Shown piece by piece: positions 33,432 through 41,657 of a DNA stretch of 64,000 nucleotides. A program made the translations under genes and the position numbers. Position 1 is the stretch's first letter. Each line of letters opens with the position of its first letter. The notes beneath the pieces are model-generated. The model ran no database searches, had not been told where the DNA came from, and saw nothing but the letters and a program-made list of their open reading frames with translations. This DNA comes from Corynebacterium pseudotuberculosis (GTDB taxonomy: Bacteria; Actinomycetota; Actinomycetes; Mycobacteriales; Mycobacteriaceae): assembly GCF_002155265.1 (NCBI RefSeq), contig NZ_CP021251.1, positions 186,001 through 250,000 on the forward strand, given 5' to 3'.

Positions 33432-34210
33432 TGGATAGCAACGAGAAGCAGGGTAGCGATTTTCCACGGCCGGATATGCCGGGAGAGAACATCACGCTGC
33501 GCCCAGAACGCGCTCCCATATGGATGCGACGTCTCGTAGGAGATGTCACCGGCGGTGTTATAGACGGAAGGATCCGAAGGGCATTACGCCCTGAGTCCTC
33601 TCCAGATTCTACTAGGCGCGCCGCAGTGCTTGTTCTTCTCGCCGGGGCAGAAACCTCGGCAGAGATGCCTAATGACGCCTCCGTGCTTCTTACGCATCGT
33701 TCACCGCGAATGAGAGCGCACTCCGGGCAGATAGCTTTTCCTGGAGGACGCCTAGATAAGACTGACGCTAATGCTGTGGACTGTGCTCTCAGAGAAGCAT
33801 GGGAGGAAACGGGATTGGATCGTCGGACGGTGACCCCTCTGGCGCAGCTTCCTGAGGTGCATATTCGTGCCACAGGTTACCCGGTGCTTCCTGTATTAGC
33901 CCACTGGCATAGCGTTAGTCCCATTGGCGTGGTCAGCCCGCAAGAAGCCGACTCAGTAGCTAATATTCCAGTGCTGGCTCTGACGGATCCCGCTAATCGG
34001 TTTGTGGTGCAGCACCAGGACTGGACAGGGCCGGCATTTCGGGTAAACGATTATGTGATCTGGGGGTTCACCGGAGGGCTGCTTGATGCTCTTATCGCTC
34101 ATGCAGGATGGGAGCAGCCGTGGGATAAAACTACCCGCTACGATTTGCACAAGACACTGTCTGAATCGCGAAATAACGAGCGGCTTGGCCAGTTATACCC
34201 GCGTAGGTAA
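33428..34210 (+). CDS. NUDIX hydrolase, CoA pyrophosphatase-like
   Basis: 260 residues; ATG 33428 overlaps the TlpA stop (33431 is an alternative). The NUDIX box is FPGGRLDKTDANAVDCALRE followed by AWEETGLD. The preceding LLTHRSPRMRAHSGQIAFPGG is the extended motif found in CoA diphosphatases of the NudL type. It would hydrolyse CoA or related nucleotide diphosphates in the cytoplasm. Same gene order as Rv3672c. Confidence 0.88.
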   Translation: MMDSNEKQGSDFPRPDMPGENITLRPERAPIWMRRLVGDVTGGVIDGRIRRALRPESSPDSTRRAAVLVLLAGAETSAEMPNDASVLLTHRSPRMRAHSGQIAFPGGRLDKTDANAVDCALREAWEETGLDRRTVTPLAQLPEVHIRATGYPVLPVLAHWHSVSPIGVVSPQEADSVANIPVLALTDPANRFVVQHQDWTGPAFRVNDYVIWGFTGGLLDALIAHAGWEQPWDKTTRYDLHKTLSESRNNERLGQLYPRR

Positions 34211-34281
34211 ACCACCAATTGCGGCCAAGCTCTCAGGTATCGCGCCTAGCGCGCTTTAGTTCATAGGAAGGTCCTCCAGAC

Positions 34282-35481
34282 GTGACTCCAGGAACAGTCG
34301 TGGACATAATCATCGGGCTGGCGCTCATCTTTGCTATCTTTTCCGGATGGCGACAGGGTGCCTTTGCCTCGGTGCTTTCCACATTGGGTGTGATAGCAGG
34401 TCTGATATGCGGTGCTGCCCTTGCCCCGGTGGTAATGGAACAGACGGAATCCACAGCACTGCGCTTCCTACTCGCTTTGGGCACGGTGATTCTTCTTGTC
34501 GGGATAGGAAACCTCGTTGGTGGGCTTATCGGCTCATCCTTACGGGATCGGGCTCAGTGGCGCAGAACTCTGGCGATAGACTCAATGGTGGGCGCTTTAT
34601 TTCAGGCCTTTGCCACATTGATCGTTGCATGGCTAGGTGCTATTCCGTTGGCTACCAGCCTGAGTGGTTCGGTATCCCAGGGGATTAAAAATTCTACAAT
34701 CCTGGGATTTGTTGATCGCAATATTCCGGCTGCCTTCTCAACATTGCCGTCTCGTATCTCAGCGATGCTTAACGAGTCCGGGTTGCCGCCTTTGATTTCT
34801 CCTTTTGTAGAGGGATCACAATCAAAGAACGTAGAGGCGCCTGCAATTAAAGTCGCTGATACAGCTCTTGTAGAGCGCTTACGTCCTTCAGTTATTCATG
34901 TGCTGGGAGAGTCTGAAGAATGTAGCCGGCGGCTCATGGGATCTGGCTTTGTCATTGATGAATCTCACGTGATCACTAATGCTCACGTAGTGGCGGGTAC
35001 CAATAAAGTTAGCTTGGATACCGTCGAGGGAGTCTTCCCTGCCGAAGTCGTGTACTACAACGCACAGCTGGACATAGCAGTGCTAAAGTCCGACAAGATC
35101 AGCCTTCCTGCGCTTTCCTGGGCTCAAGAACCAGCCGAGTCTGGCGAGGACGCCATAGTCATGGGATTCCCGGAGTCTGGTCCCTTTGAAGCCGCCCCTG
35201 CCCGCGTGAGCGACCGCATTAAAATCTCGGGTGCAGATATTTATTCCAACGGCAGGGTTGAGCGAGAGGCATACACCGTGCGCGGCAGTATCCGTAAAGG
35301 AAATTCCGGTGGCCCCATGGTGGACACTGAAGGCAACGTGCTCGGTGTGGTCTTTGGCGCATCCGTAGACAGCAGCGACATCGGTTATGTACTTACTGCT
35401 CAAGAAGTACAAAACATGGTGGGAGATATCGCAGCGCTGGAGACTCCGGTGGATACTCAAAAATGTGTGACAGCTAGATAG
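34282..35481 (+). CDS. Membrane serine protease, MarP-like
   Basis: 399 residues from GTG 34282, with AGGAAGG upstream. Four membrane helices form a CvpA-like domain (about 5-130), followed by a linker and a chymotrypsin-like protease domain (about 195-390). The catalytic triad is H234 (TNAHVV), D263 (QLDIAVL) and S341 (GNSGGP). C213 and C395 correspond to the regulatory disulfide of M. tuberculosis MarP (Rv3671c). MarP protects against acid and oxidative stress by activating the hydrolase RipA. It overlaps the convergent hydrolase gene by eight bases. Confidence 0.92.
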   Translation: MTPGTVVDIIIGLALIFAIFSGWRQGAFASVLSTLGVIAGLICGAALAPVVMEQTESTALRFLLALGTVILLVGIGNLVGGLIGSSLRDRAQWRRTLAIDSMVGALFQAFATLIVAWLGAIPLATSLSGSVSQGIKNSTILGFVDRNIPAAFSTLPSRISAMLNESGLPPLISPFVEGSQSKNVEAPAIKVADTALVERLRPSVIHVLGESEECSRRLMGSGFVIDESHVITNAHVVAGTNKVSLDTVEGVFPAEVVYYNAQLDIAVLKSDKISLPALSWAQEPAESGEDAIVMGFPESGPFEAAPARVSDRIKISGADIYSNGRVEREAYTVRGSIRKGNSGGPMVDTEGNVLGVVFGASVDSSDIGYVLTAQEVQNMVGDIAALETPVDTQKCVTAR

Positions 35482-36391
35482 TAGAGCGGATAAAACGCAG
35501 CACCTCGGAAACAAAACCCTCAGGATTTTCCAGGTGTGGGCGTTGGCCTGTACCTCCGACAGTGGAGGTACTTAGTCCCGCTGCCGACCGCGAGTGTGCT
35601 CGGCGAGCTAGCCATGCGGATGTGGCGGAGGCGTCGACAAGCATGTGCACAGGTACCTGAACCTTAGGCAGTGTCCATTTCGAGGGAGGAACGTTAACGC
35701 TGTAACGAGAGGTTTTTGTCACCGGGAGGAATGTGGAGTCGATCGACATAGCCTTACGACGTAGGCGCAGTTCTTGCGAGAAACGCTCGCTGACGTGGAA
35801 TCTAAGGCCGGTGGTCAGTCTCAGATCGCGCTCAATAAGCAGGTCGCGCCGGGACCAGCACCAGGAACGCAGAAAATGGGGGAGACGAAACATCATGGTC
35901 AGCGGAAGAATGTGGGAAAAAAGCCAGGGGCGAAGGCCAATTGCGCGACGCATATCGGCGGGATGAAGCGCACCCATGGTTAGCAACGAATCCACGTGGT
36001 CGGGATAATTAGCGGCCAGCAACCATGCGATGGACGCGCCAGAGCCCGCTCCGATGACGTGGGCAGAGTTATGCCCCAGGGTTCGGATGGAACCCGCGAT
36101 GTCTCCGGTGACAAAGCGGTGCTCGTAGCCGCTTGGGGGCTTATCTGAAAGCCCGTATCCGCGCATGTCTAGCGCTGCGACATGAAAACCAGCTGCCGCT
36201 AATGGCTCAATGACGTGTCGGAAATCGAACCAGCCACCAAAAGAGTCATGCAGAAGCACGATAGCAGGATTCTGCGGGTCGCCCGCTGTCGCAGCGTGCA
36301 GGCGCAGCCCGCGCGTATGCAGCATCTGGTGGTGGAATGGGCCCTCCAATGCGACTACAGAGGGCGACAGCGGCTGCCGGTGTTTCTTCAA
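35474..36391 (-). CDS. Alpha/beta hydrolase, epoxide-hydrolase-like (EphE position)
   Basis: 305 residues. The oxyanion-hole stretch is LLHDSFGGWFDFRHV, followed by DMRGYGLSDKP. At the nucleophile elbow it reads VIGAGSGASIAW, where epoxide hydrolases have Asp; the central residue here is Gly or Ser depending on alignment, so epoxide hydrolysis is doubtful. A C-terminal His is in RPHLENPEGF. The central cap is Arg-rich. Syntenic with Rv3670 (EphE) beside MarP. Function uncertain. Confidence 0.75.
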   Translation of the reverse strand: MKKHRQPLSPSVVALEGPFHHQMLHTRGLRLHAATAGDPQNPAIVLLHDSFGGWFDFRHVIEPLAAAGFHVAALDMRGYGLSDKPPSGYEHRFVTGDIAGSIRTLGHNSAHVIGAGSGASIAWLLAANYPDHVDSLLTMGALHPADMRRAIGLRPWLFSHILPLTMMFRLPHFLRSWCWSRRDLLIERDLRLTTGLRFHVSERFSQELRLRRKAMSIDSTFLPVTKTSRYSVNVPPSKWTLPKVQVPVHMLVDASATSAWLARRAHSRSAAGLSTSTVGGTGQRPHLENPEGFVSEVLRFIRSTI

Positions 36392-36421
36392 TCTTTTACT
36401 TCCTTATGACGCTCGTAGGAC

Positions 36422-36455
36422 GAAAAACGCCCCGCACAACGACGTGTGAGGGGCG
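36422..36455 (-). terminator. Terminator downstream of the holin-like gene
   Basis: On the minus strand GCGCCCC ... GGGGCG forms a stem with an inner CACACG/CGTTGTG extension, followed by TTTTTCG. It lies 26 bases past the stop at 36481. Confidence 0.8.
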
Positions 36456-36480
36456 CAAGTGCTTCCACGTATTAAGGGCG

Positions 36481-36981
36481 TTAGCTGTACATTCCGTGCT
36501 GTTTAGCCTCTAAGTTGGCCTGTGCTTTTCCCGGAACGAGATTCTTAAGCTCTGTGACGGATTGAATGGTCTGCTTTGGCTTGCCGATCTTCTTGACCTT
36601 CTTAAACCCTACTAAGGCAAGAAGTGCCGCGAGGACGATCATTATGAGGAAGACAATGAGGAATGCGGCCCAACGGTCTAGCCAGACGCTGAGTAGCTCT
36701 GCAAGGAAGAAGAAAAAGAAGAAGGAGCTATATAGGGCGATAGTGCCGGCGACACCAAATAGGCCACCGCCGATAACGCCTTTTTTAGCCTCTGCAGCAA
36801 GTTCGGTCTTAGCAAGCTCCACCTCTGCACGGAACAACGAGGACATCTGTGCGGTAGCGTCACTTACGAGGGAACCGATGGAGCCTTTGTTGGTGGCATC
36901 GACATCAGTCAGGGGGATTCCATTAACCTTTGCGTCGAATTGATCCGCGCCATCAGTGAAAAAGCCGTTGTCCTTGCTCAC
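36481..36981 (-). CDS. Actinobacterial holin-X/phage-holin-family membrane protein
   Basis: 166 residues. An amphipathic helix (LFRAEVELAKTELAAEAKKG) precedes two membrane helices (about 75-97, with a run of seven Phe, and 103-125), followed by a basic tail (FKKVKKIGKPKQ). This is the pattern of the PF07332-type actinobacterial holin-like family, which is chromosomal and not part of a phage. Role unknown, probably envelope-related. Same position as Rv3669. Confidence 0.85.
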   Translation of the reverse strand: MSKDNGFFTDGADQFDAKVNGIPLTDVDATNKGSIGSLVSDATAQMSSLFRAEVELAKTELAAEAKKGVIGGGLFGVAGTIALYSSFFFFFFLAELLSVWLDRWAAFLIVFLIMIVLAALLALVGFKKVKKIGKPKQTIQSVTELKNLVPGKAQANLEAKQHGMYS

Positions 36982-37097
36982 AGGTTGATCCCTTCAGATC
37001 GAATTCATTTAAAACAGTTATCTTCAATCGTGCCACGAAACGCGCGTGAAGGTGAATTTACTAGATAGATTGTTGTGCATTTGTAGTATTAAAACTC

Positions 37098-37763
37098 ATG
37101 GCAACCCTGGACCACCTACTCGCATCCGGTGAAATTAAAGCACTCTCTCAACGTGCTACAGATGGCATCGCTGCAGTTCATCGTAGGCCAGTTAACCTGC
37201 GCAAGTATGACGTTACCTCCTCGGAATCAATACTGCGGGGCGCGCGGACTAGTGCTGCGCTTGATCCCAAAGTAGGGGAGAAGTACCACATCAGTGGGTA
37301 CAGTGTGCTCGCGCCAGCTGTGATCGAACAAACATCGAGAACCTTTCTCCGTGCGCCACTCCAAGTCCTTGCCCGCATAGACGCTCTGGCGGGAGGGCCA
37401 GGCAGGCCTACCTCTGCGTCCATGGAACTTGAAGTCCTAGCTCGCGTGATCACATCGGGCCCCAATCCGGCTCTGCTACCGGCTGTTGTGCATGGGGAGA
37501 TCATCGGACGTGCAGCTTTTGGTCCTAGAAGCGCGCTCGTGGCACGCGTTGCAGCTCGTAGCGCAGCGGTCACTTTTGGTCTTGATCCTCGTGGTTTATG
37601 CGTACCAGAAACCTATCTGCGCAGGCACCGAGTTGAGTATCAAGCGAGTGCAGCGCACTTCACAGCAGGCCAGGAACAAGCGGTGAAATTTATAGAGCTG
37701 TATCTCAAAGCGATGATAGCCGGCGCGGAGGAAGCAGAATCCATCGCAGCTGCGGCTCGGTGA
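37098..37763 (+). CDS. Conserved hypothetical protein (Rv3662c-like position)
   Basis: 221 residues, soluble, Ala-rich, mostly helical. No catalytic motif is recognised. Conserved-looking stretches are HRRPVNLRKYDVTSSESILRG and VVHGEIIGRAAFGPRSALVARVAAR. M. tuberculosis has an unassigned protein of similar size between the corresponding neighbours. It starts at ATG 37098, preceded by a possible -10 TAGTATT; no clear ribosome binding site, so it may be leaderless. Confidence 0.75.
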   Translation: MATLDHLLASGEIKALSQRATDGIAAVHRRPVNLRKYDVTSSESILRGARTSAALDPKVGEKYHISGYSVLAPAVIEQTSRTFLRAPLQVLARIDALAGGPGRPTSASMELEVLARVITSGPNPALLPAVVHGEIIGRAAFGPRSALVARVAARSAAVTFGLDPRGLCVPETYLRRHRVEYQASAAHFTAGQEQAVKFIELYLKAMIAGAEEAESIAAAAR

Positions 37764-37806
37764 TGGATCTGCGGGAAGGAGAGGGGCGTCGGCAAGCTAA
37801 GTGCGT

Positions 37807-38679
37807 TTAGGTGCGCTTATCTGTCCGCTTATTCCACCACACCACGCCTCCCAGCATCGCGGCGACTCCGGCAGCGACACCCGTGCCGATCTGGACTTCC
37901 CGCATCGTGGGCTTTGGAAAAAGGGGAACAGGGTTTTTGAACGTGCGGATTTCCCAGCCCTTCTCCGTAGCTATTCGACGCAGCGCCCGGTCCGGGTTCA
38001 CCACAATCGGGTGGCCGACAGCTTCGAGCATCGGAAGATCCGTGACCGAATCAGAATACGCAAAGCTAGAATCTAGGTCGTATCCCCGTTGTTGTGTGAG
38101 TTCTGCAATCGCCTGTGCTTTCATCTCTCCCTTGCAATAAAAGGGCATCTCTCCAGTAAATTTGCCGTCTTCAACCACTAGCTCTGTGGCGACCACGTTT
38201 TCCACTCCCAGTTCCTGGGCGATTGGCTCCACCAAAATACGAGCTGACGCGGAGATGATCACCACATCGTGGCCGGCCTCCTGATGCATGCGGATGAGCT
38301 CGCGGGCTTCTGCATAGAAGGTGGGAGTGACCAATGAATGCATCGTTTCCGTTGCGATGGCTTTTACCTGCTCCTCGCTCCAGCCAACAATCATCTGAGC
38401 TAATTGATCCCGAGTCGTATCCATCTGCTCGCTACTGTGGCCGGCGATCATGTAGGTGGCTTTTGCTATGGAAATCTGCAAAGCGGTGACGGGGGAGATC
38501 AATCCTGAATGGAGAAACTCTCGGCCGTACACATAGACGGAGGAAGTCGCGATGATTGTCTTATCTAAGTCAAAAAAAGCGACAACTTTGGAAGAATCGG
38601 CGGGAAATATCATGCCGGAACCAGGGGTGGAATCATCGTGTGATGCTCCGGGGCGGGGGTGCTCGGATGAATGTGCCAT
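37807..38679 (-). CDS. HAD-IB phosphatase (SerB/CicA-like) with a C-terminal membrane helix
   Basis: 290 residues. HAD motif I is VAFFDLDKTIIATSS (nucleophile Asp and DxD replaced by DLDKT), motif II is VVIISASARILV, Lys follows in KGEMKAQA, and motif IV is FAYSDSVTDLPMLEAVG. A C-terminal helix (IGTGVAAGVAAMLGGVVWW) anchors it. Family members dephosphorylate phosphoserine or lipid phosphates. Orthologue of Rv3661. Divergent from the 6C RNA and ssd. Confidence 0.88.
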   Translation of the reverse strand: MAHSSEHPRPGASHDDSTPGSGMIFPADSSKVVAFFDLDKTIIATSSVYVYGREFLHSGLISPVTALQISIAKATYMIAGHSSEQMDTTRDQLAQMIVGWSEEQVKAIATETMHSLVTPTFYAEARELIRMHQEAGHDVVIISASARILVEPIAQELGVENVVATELVVEDGKFTGEMPFYCKGEMKAQAIAELTQQRGYDLDSSFAYSDSVTDLPMLEAVGHPIVVNPDRALRRIATEKGWEIRTFKNPVPLFPKPTMREVQIGTGVAAGVAAMLGGVVWWNKRTDKRT

Positions 38680-38879
38680 AGTGTCAGCGATTGTAGCTGT
38701 TTTTATGCCGTTACGAGCAAAAATGTCAGGCGTGTGATGCGGCGACGACGCTTTAGCGGCTGACTAGAGGTGTACTGAAGGTGTATTGAAAAGAAAAAAT
38801 GCGCTCGATGTCTCGCGGAGTATTGCCTGTTGCTGTGGTTTGTGCAATAATTGCGAGTGCAAGGCCCCGATATACAGTG

Positions 38880-38955
38880 TGGCCTGCCCCGGCCCGCCCC
38901 CCCTGTGGCCGGGTGGCGGCTCGTCCTTACCCCCCTAGCGCGAGCCGCCCTTTTG
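38880..38955 (+). ncRNA. 6C small RNA
   Basis: Two hairpins with at least six consecutive C in each loop define the actinobacterial 6C motif. The first has stem CCCGGCC/GGCCGGG around a C7 run. The second has GGCGGCTCG (38915-38923) paired with CGAGCCGCC (38941-38949) around a C6 run, then CTTTTGT as terminator. TATACA at 38871-38876 is a likely -10, giving a start near 38882. Its place between the HAD gene and ssd is that of ncRv13660c (Mcr/B11) in M. tuberculosis, a regulator of virulence-related mRNAs through its C-rich loops. The 5' end is approximate. Confidence 0.85.
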
Positions 38956-38960
38956 TATGT

Positions 38961-39263
38961 TTAAGCGACCGTTGTATGGAAATCTTGATCCCACCCCTCA
39001 TTGAAAGAACAACCATTAAAATAGACGGGAATTTCGCCCGGCAAGCTGGAAGAATGAGAGGACTTGTCTAGTGGGATTTCCTCGTACCAAATTTCATGGT
39101 TTACCTTTTTCCCCTTCTCAGTCCACCTTAAAATCTCTTTCTCATTAAAACTGGCCTCTGCCAAAACCTGCAGCACCTGATTCGGGGAGTCTAGAAAGTA
39201 GCGCTTGACGTAGGCGAGATAAATAGTAGATATGTCTATCAGATCGAAAGTCTGTCTTAGTCG
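38961..39263 (-). pseudogene. Truncated gene fragment without a start
   Basis: The minus strand is open from 39263, after TAG 39264-39266, to TAA 38961-38963, giving 101 codons that read like protein (RLRQTFDLIDISTIYLAYVK, EILRWTEKGKKVNHEIWYEE, CSFNEGWDQDFHTTVA). The fragment may have lost its N-terminus when the IS scar immediately upstream (39290-39385) formed. Family not recognised. An internal ATG at 39176 could in principle start a 71-residue protein, but it has no clear ribosome binding site. Confidence 0.5.
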
Positions 39264-39289
39264 CTACCAGGGATTTTACAGTTAGCGCG

Positions 39290-39385
39290 ACGCATGGGAG
39301 AAGTTTGTTCCGTGGTATGCCCCGACCGGTTTGCCTCGTACTTGTAAATCAGCCCCCGTACACAAACGGACTAACACCCTCCCAT
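39290..39385. mobile_element. Terminal scar of the IS256-type element
   Basis: About 95 bp match the left end of the IS at 23066-24395 in reverse orientation, including the transposase 3' end region and the terminal repeat (AAATCAGCCCCCGTAC, CAAACGGACT, ACACCCTC). The rest of the element is absent. Confidence 0.75.
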
Positions 39386-39405
39386 TACGCAACCCGGTCG
39401 GGGAG

Positions 39406-39453
39406 TTATCCACAGAAATTAGAAAAATCGAGACGAGAATCGTGTTATCCACA
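39406..39453. promoter_or_regulatory. Two perfect DnaA boxes upstream of ssd
   Basis: TTATCCACA occurs at 39406-39414 and 39445-39453 in the same orientation, 39 bp apart and 55-100 bp before the ssd start. Each is the exact consensus for DnaA. The sequence around them is AT-rich. Confidence 0.65.
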
Positions 39454-39507
39454 GAAGCCCTTTACACACACTCGTCGTAAGCCGGCGTTGCATGAAAGCT
39501 ATCAGCT

Positions 39508-40536
39508 ATGAAGCCAGCACCAGTACTCATAGCAGTAACGGATCCCATTGTTCACCCTGAAGCCGTGCATATAGTCGCAGCTACGGGGCGACCCATGATC
39601 GATAGCACTGACCCCCGGGAAATTACTCGCCATGCTCATCGGGCTGCTGCCGTGCTTGTCGACGCAACAACGGCTCCGCACGCAGCAACGCTTCCCGCTG
39701 GTACTCGGCGTTTTCTTCTCGCTGCAGAACCTGGACCCATCGATTGGCAACTAGCCATGGCGTGCCATGCAGAGGCAGCATACGTTGTGCCGGCGCAAGC
39801 GCCAGAATTACTCAAAGCGCTTGGTAGAGACGATGATCCGCCACCAGCGGAAGGCATTGTGATAGCGGTTATGGGTGCCGTCGGTGGGTCGGGGACATCA
39901 ACTCTTGCCAGCGCTATAGCGCTCAATTGTGAGAACGCTGTGCTCATTGATGCAGATCCTTCTTCTGGAGGTGTGGATCTTCTCCTAGGCATAGAGGAAT
40001 CACCGGGTATGAGGTGGAATGACCTGGCATTACGCCAAGGTGATGTGCGTTCTGACGACCTCATTGCGGCGTTTCCTAAGACCTCTCAGGGGCTTCCCGT
40101 CCTCACGGTGGCCCGTGGCAATGACGCGCACACTATTGATGACGCAACATTCAATGCAGTTATTCGGAGCCTGCATGGCCACACCAGCGTGGTTGTGGAC
40201 CTTTTACGCGAAACGAGTATTGCCGATTCCGCTCTCGACGCCGCCGATTGCGTAGTGCTGTGCATCCCCGCCGAAATTCGCGCGGTCGCAGCAGAAAGAT
40301 TGGTTCAACAGATGCGCGCCCGCAACATCAAAGTCGTCGGCGTGCTGCGGCACCGCTTATGGTCATCGGTGGATGCCAGTGATGTTGAACGAGCAGCGCA
40401 CCTCGATGTTGTAGCGGAGATAGGAAATCTGTCGCGGCTGACAAAAACCACCGAATACACGGGTCTTTCGTCGCCTTTGCCACGCAGCCTCAAGGCTGCA
40501 GCGACGGCAGTGCTGGAAGAAGCTCAGGCAGCATGA
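39508..40536 (+). CDS. ssd: Septum-site/CpaE-like ATPase (Ssd)
   Basis: 342 residues. An N-terminal receiver-like region (1-105) without an obvious phosphorylation site is followed by a MinD/ParA-type domain with the deviant Walker A in AVMGAVGGSGTSTLAS, where the usual KGGxGKT lysines are missing, then LIDADPSSGGVDLLLG and VVVDLLRET. This is typical for Rv3660c/Ssd, which inhibits septation when overproduced, and for CpaE in Tad loci. Its stop overlaps tadA (ATGA). It may position the Tad machinery or link it with division. Confidence 0.88.
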   Translation: MKPAPVLIAVTDPIVHPEAVHIVAATGRPMIDSTDPREITRHAHRAAAVLVDATTAPHAATLPAGTRRFLLAAEPGPIDWQLAMACHAEAAYVVPAQAPELLKALGRDDDPPPAEGIVIAVMGAVGGSGTSTLASAIALNCENAVLIDADPSSGGVDLLLGIEESPGMRWNDLALRQGDVRSDDLIAAFPKTSQGLPVLTVARGNDAHTIDDATFNAVIRSLHGHTSVVVDLLRETSIADSALDAADCVVLCIPAEIRAVAAERLVQQMRARNIKVVGVLRHRLWSSVDASDVERAAHLDVVAEIGNLSRLTKTTEYTGLSSPLPRSLKAAATAVLEEAQAA

Positions 40537-41657
40537 TGAACCATCAAGACGTGGTAGCACGCGTTCAGCGCAGAATCGCTGAAGATCCAGGGTTGGCAGA
40601 TTCTGCATCGCTTGCGAGTCTGGTCAGACAAGAAGCACACGGAGTAATAAGCGACGTAGACATGATCTCGTTGCTTAGACAACTGAGATACGACTCCGTT
40701 GGGATCGGCCAACTAGAGAGACTTCTGGTTATCCCCGGAGTGACCGATATCGTGGTCAACGGAACCACGGGAGTGTGGTTTGATCGCGGACAGGGACTGG
40801 AACGCGCCGACGTAGCTTTTGCCTCGGATGATGAAGTCAGGCGATTGGCCACCAGATTCTTAGTAGCATCCGGCAGCAGGCTTGATCATTCACATTGCTT
40901 TGGCGACGGACGAATCACCAGGGATGACGCCACAAGTATTCGTGTTCATGCGGTATTGAGCCCGCCGTCGGAAAGCGGTACCTGCCTTTCCCTCAGGGTC
41001 CTCAGACAAGCAACAACGACGATAAAACAGCTCACCGCAACGGGAACTTTTAGCCCAGAAGTAGCTGGTGGTCTGCAAGAGATGATTGCGCTGCGCAAAC
41101 CCTTTTTGGTTGTTGGTGGGACGGGAAGCGGGAAAACGACACTGCTGAGCGCCCTGCTTGCTCAAGTAGACCCAGGAGAACGCATAGTGTGCATTGAAGA
41201 TACTGCGGAACTCCGACCCGCACATCCTCACGTGGTGTCGCTTGTCTCTAGGGCTAAAAACACTGAAGGTAGCGGCGAGATAACAATGACCACTTTGTTG
41301 CGTCAGGCTCTTCGGATGAGGCCAGATCGCATTGTTCTCGGAGAAATACGTGGTCCAGAGGTGGTCGATTTGCTCGCGGCCCTCAATACCGGACACGAGG
41401 GATGCGCAGGAACCCTGCACGCCAATTCGCTGCAAGAAGTGCCAGCCCGGATTGAAGCTCTAGCAGCTCTTGGCGGTCTTGATCGGCAAGCTTTGCATTC
41501 CCAACTCGCAGCGGCTTCACCTGTGGTCTTGGCCATGAAGCGAACCCGGCAGGGGAGACGGCTTCAGCAGATCGGTGTTCTTCGGGGATACCCGCTTGAA
41601 GTGCATCTGGTGTGGGACGACACAATGCAAGGAGCGCCCTCGTGGAATCTTTCATAA
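40533..41657 (+). CDS. tadA: Tad/Flp pilus secretion ATPase, TadA/CpaF
   Basis: 374 residues. Walker A is VVGGTGSGKTTLLSAL, the Asp box is VCIEDTAELRP, Walker B is DRIVLGEIRGPEVVDL, and the His box is HEGCAGTLHAN. The N-terminal domain, about 1-130, precedes the core. It powers assembly of the Flp pilus. It overlaps ssd and tadB by a few bases, so the locus is a tight operon. Orthologue of Rv3659c. Confidence 0.93.
   Translation: MMNHQDVVARVQRRIAEDPGLADSASLASLVRQEAHGVISDVDMISLLRQLRYDSVGIGQLERLLVIPGVTDIVVNGTTGVWFDRGQGLERADVAFASDDEVRRLATRFLVASGSRLDHSHCFGDGRITRDDATSIRVHAVLSPPSESGTCLSLRVLRQATTTIKQLTATGTFSPEVAGGLQEMIALRKPFLVVGGTGSGKTTLLSALLAQVDPGERIVCIEDTAELRPAHPHVVSLVSRAKNTEGSGEITMTTLLRQALRMRPDRIVLGEIRGPEVVDLLAALNTGHEGCAGTLHANSLQEVPARIEALAALGGLDRQALHSQLAAASPVVLAMKRTRQGRRLQQIGVLRGYPLEVHLVWDDTMQGAPSWNLS

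Noticed and set aside
36481..36981. Holin-like gene as evidence for a prophage
   Set aside because: The gene belongs to a chromosomal actinobacterial family and its neighbours are core genes in conserved order; no phage genes are near.
38799..39071. Plus-strand 90-codon frame over the 6C RNA region
   Set aside because: It lacks a ribosome binding site, reads through both RNA hairpins and the terminator, and has unnatural composition (Pro/Arg/Cys-rich).
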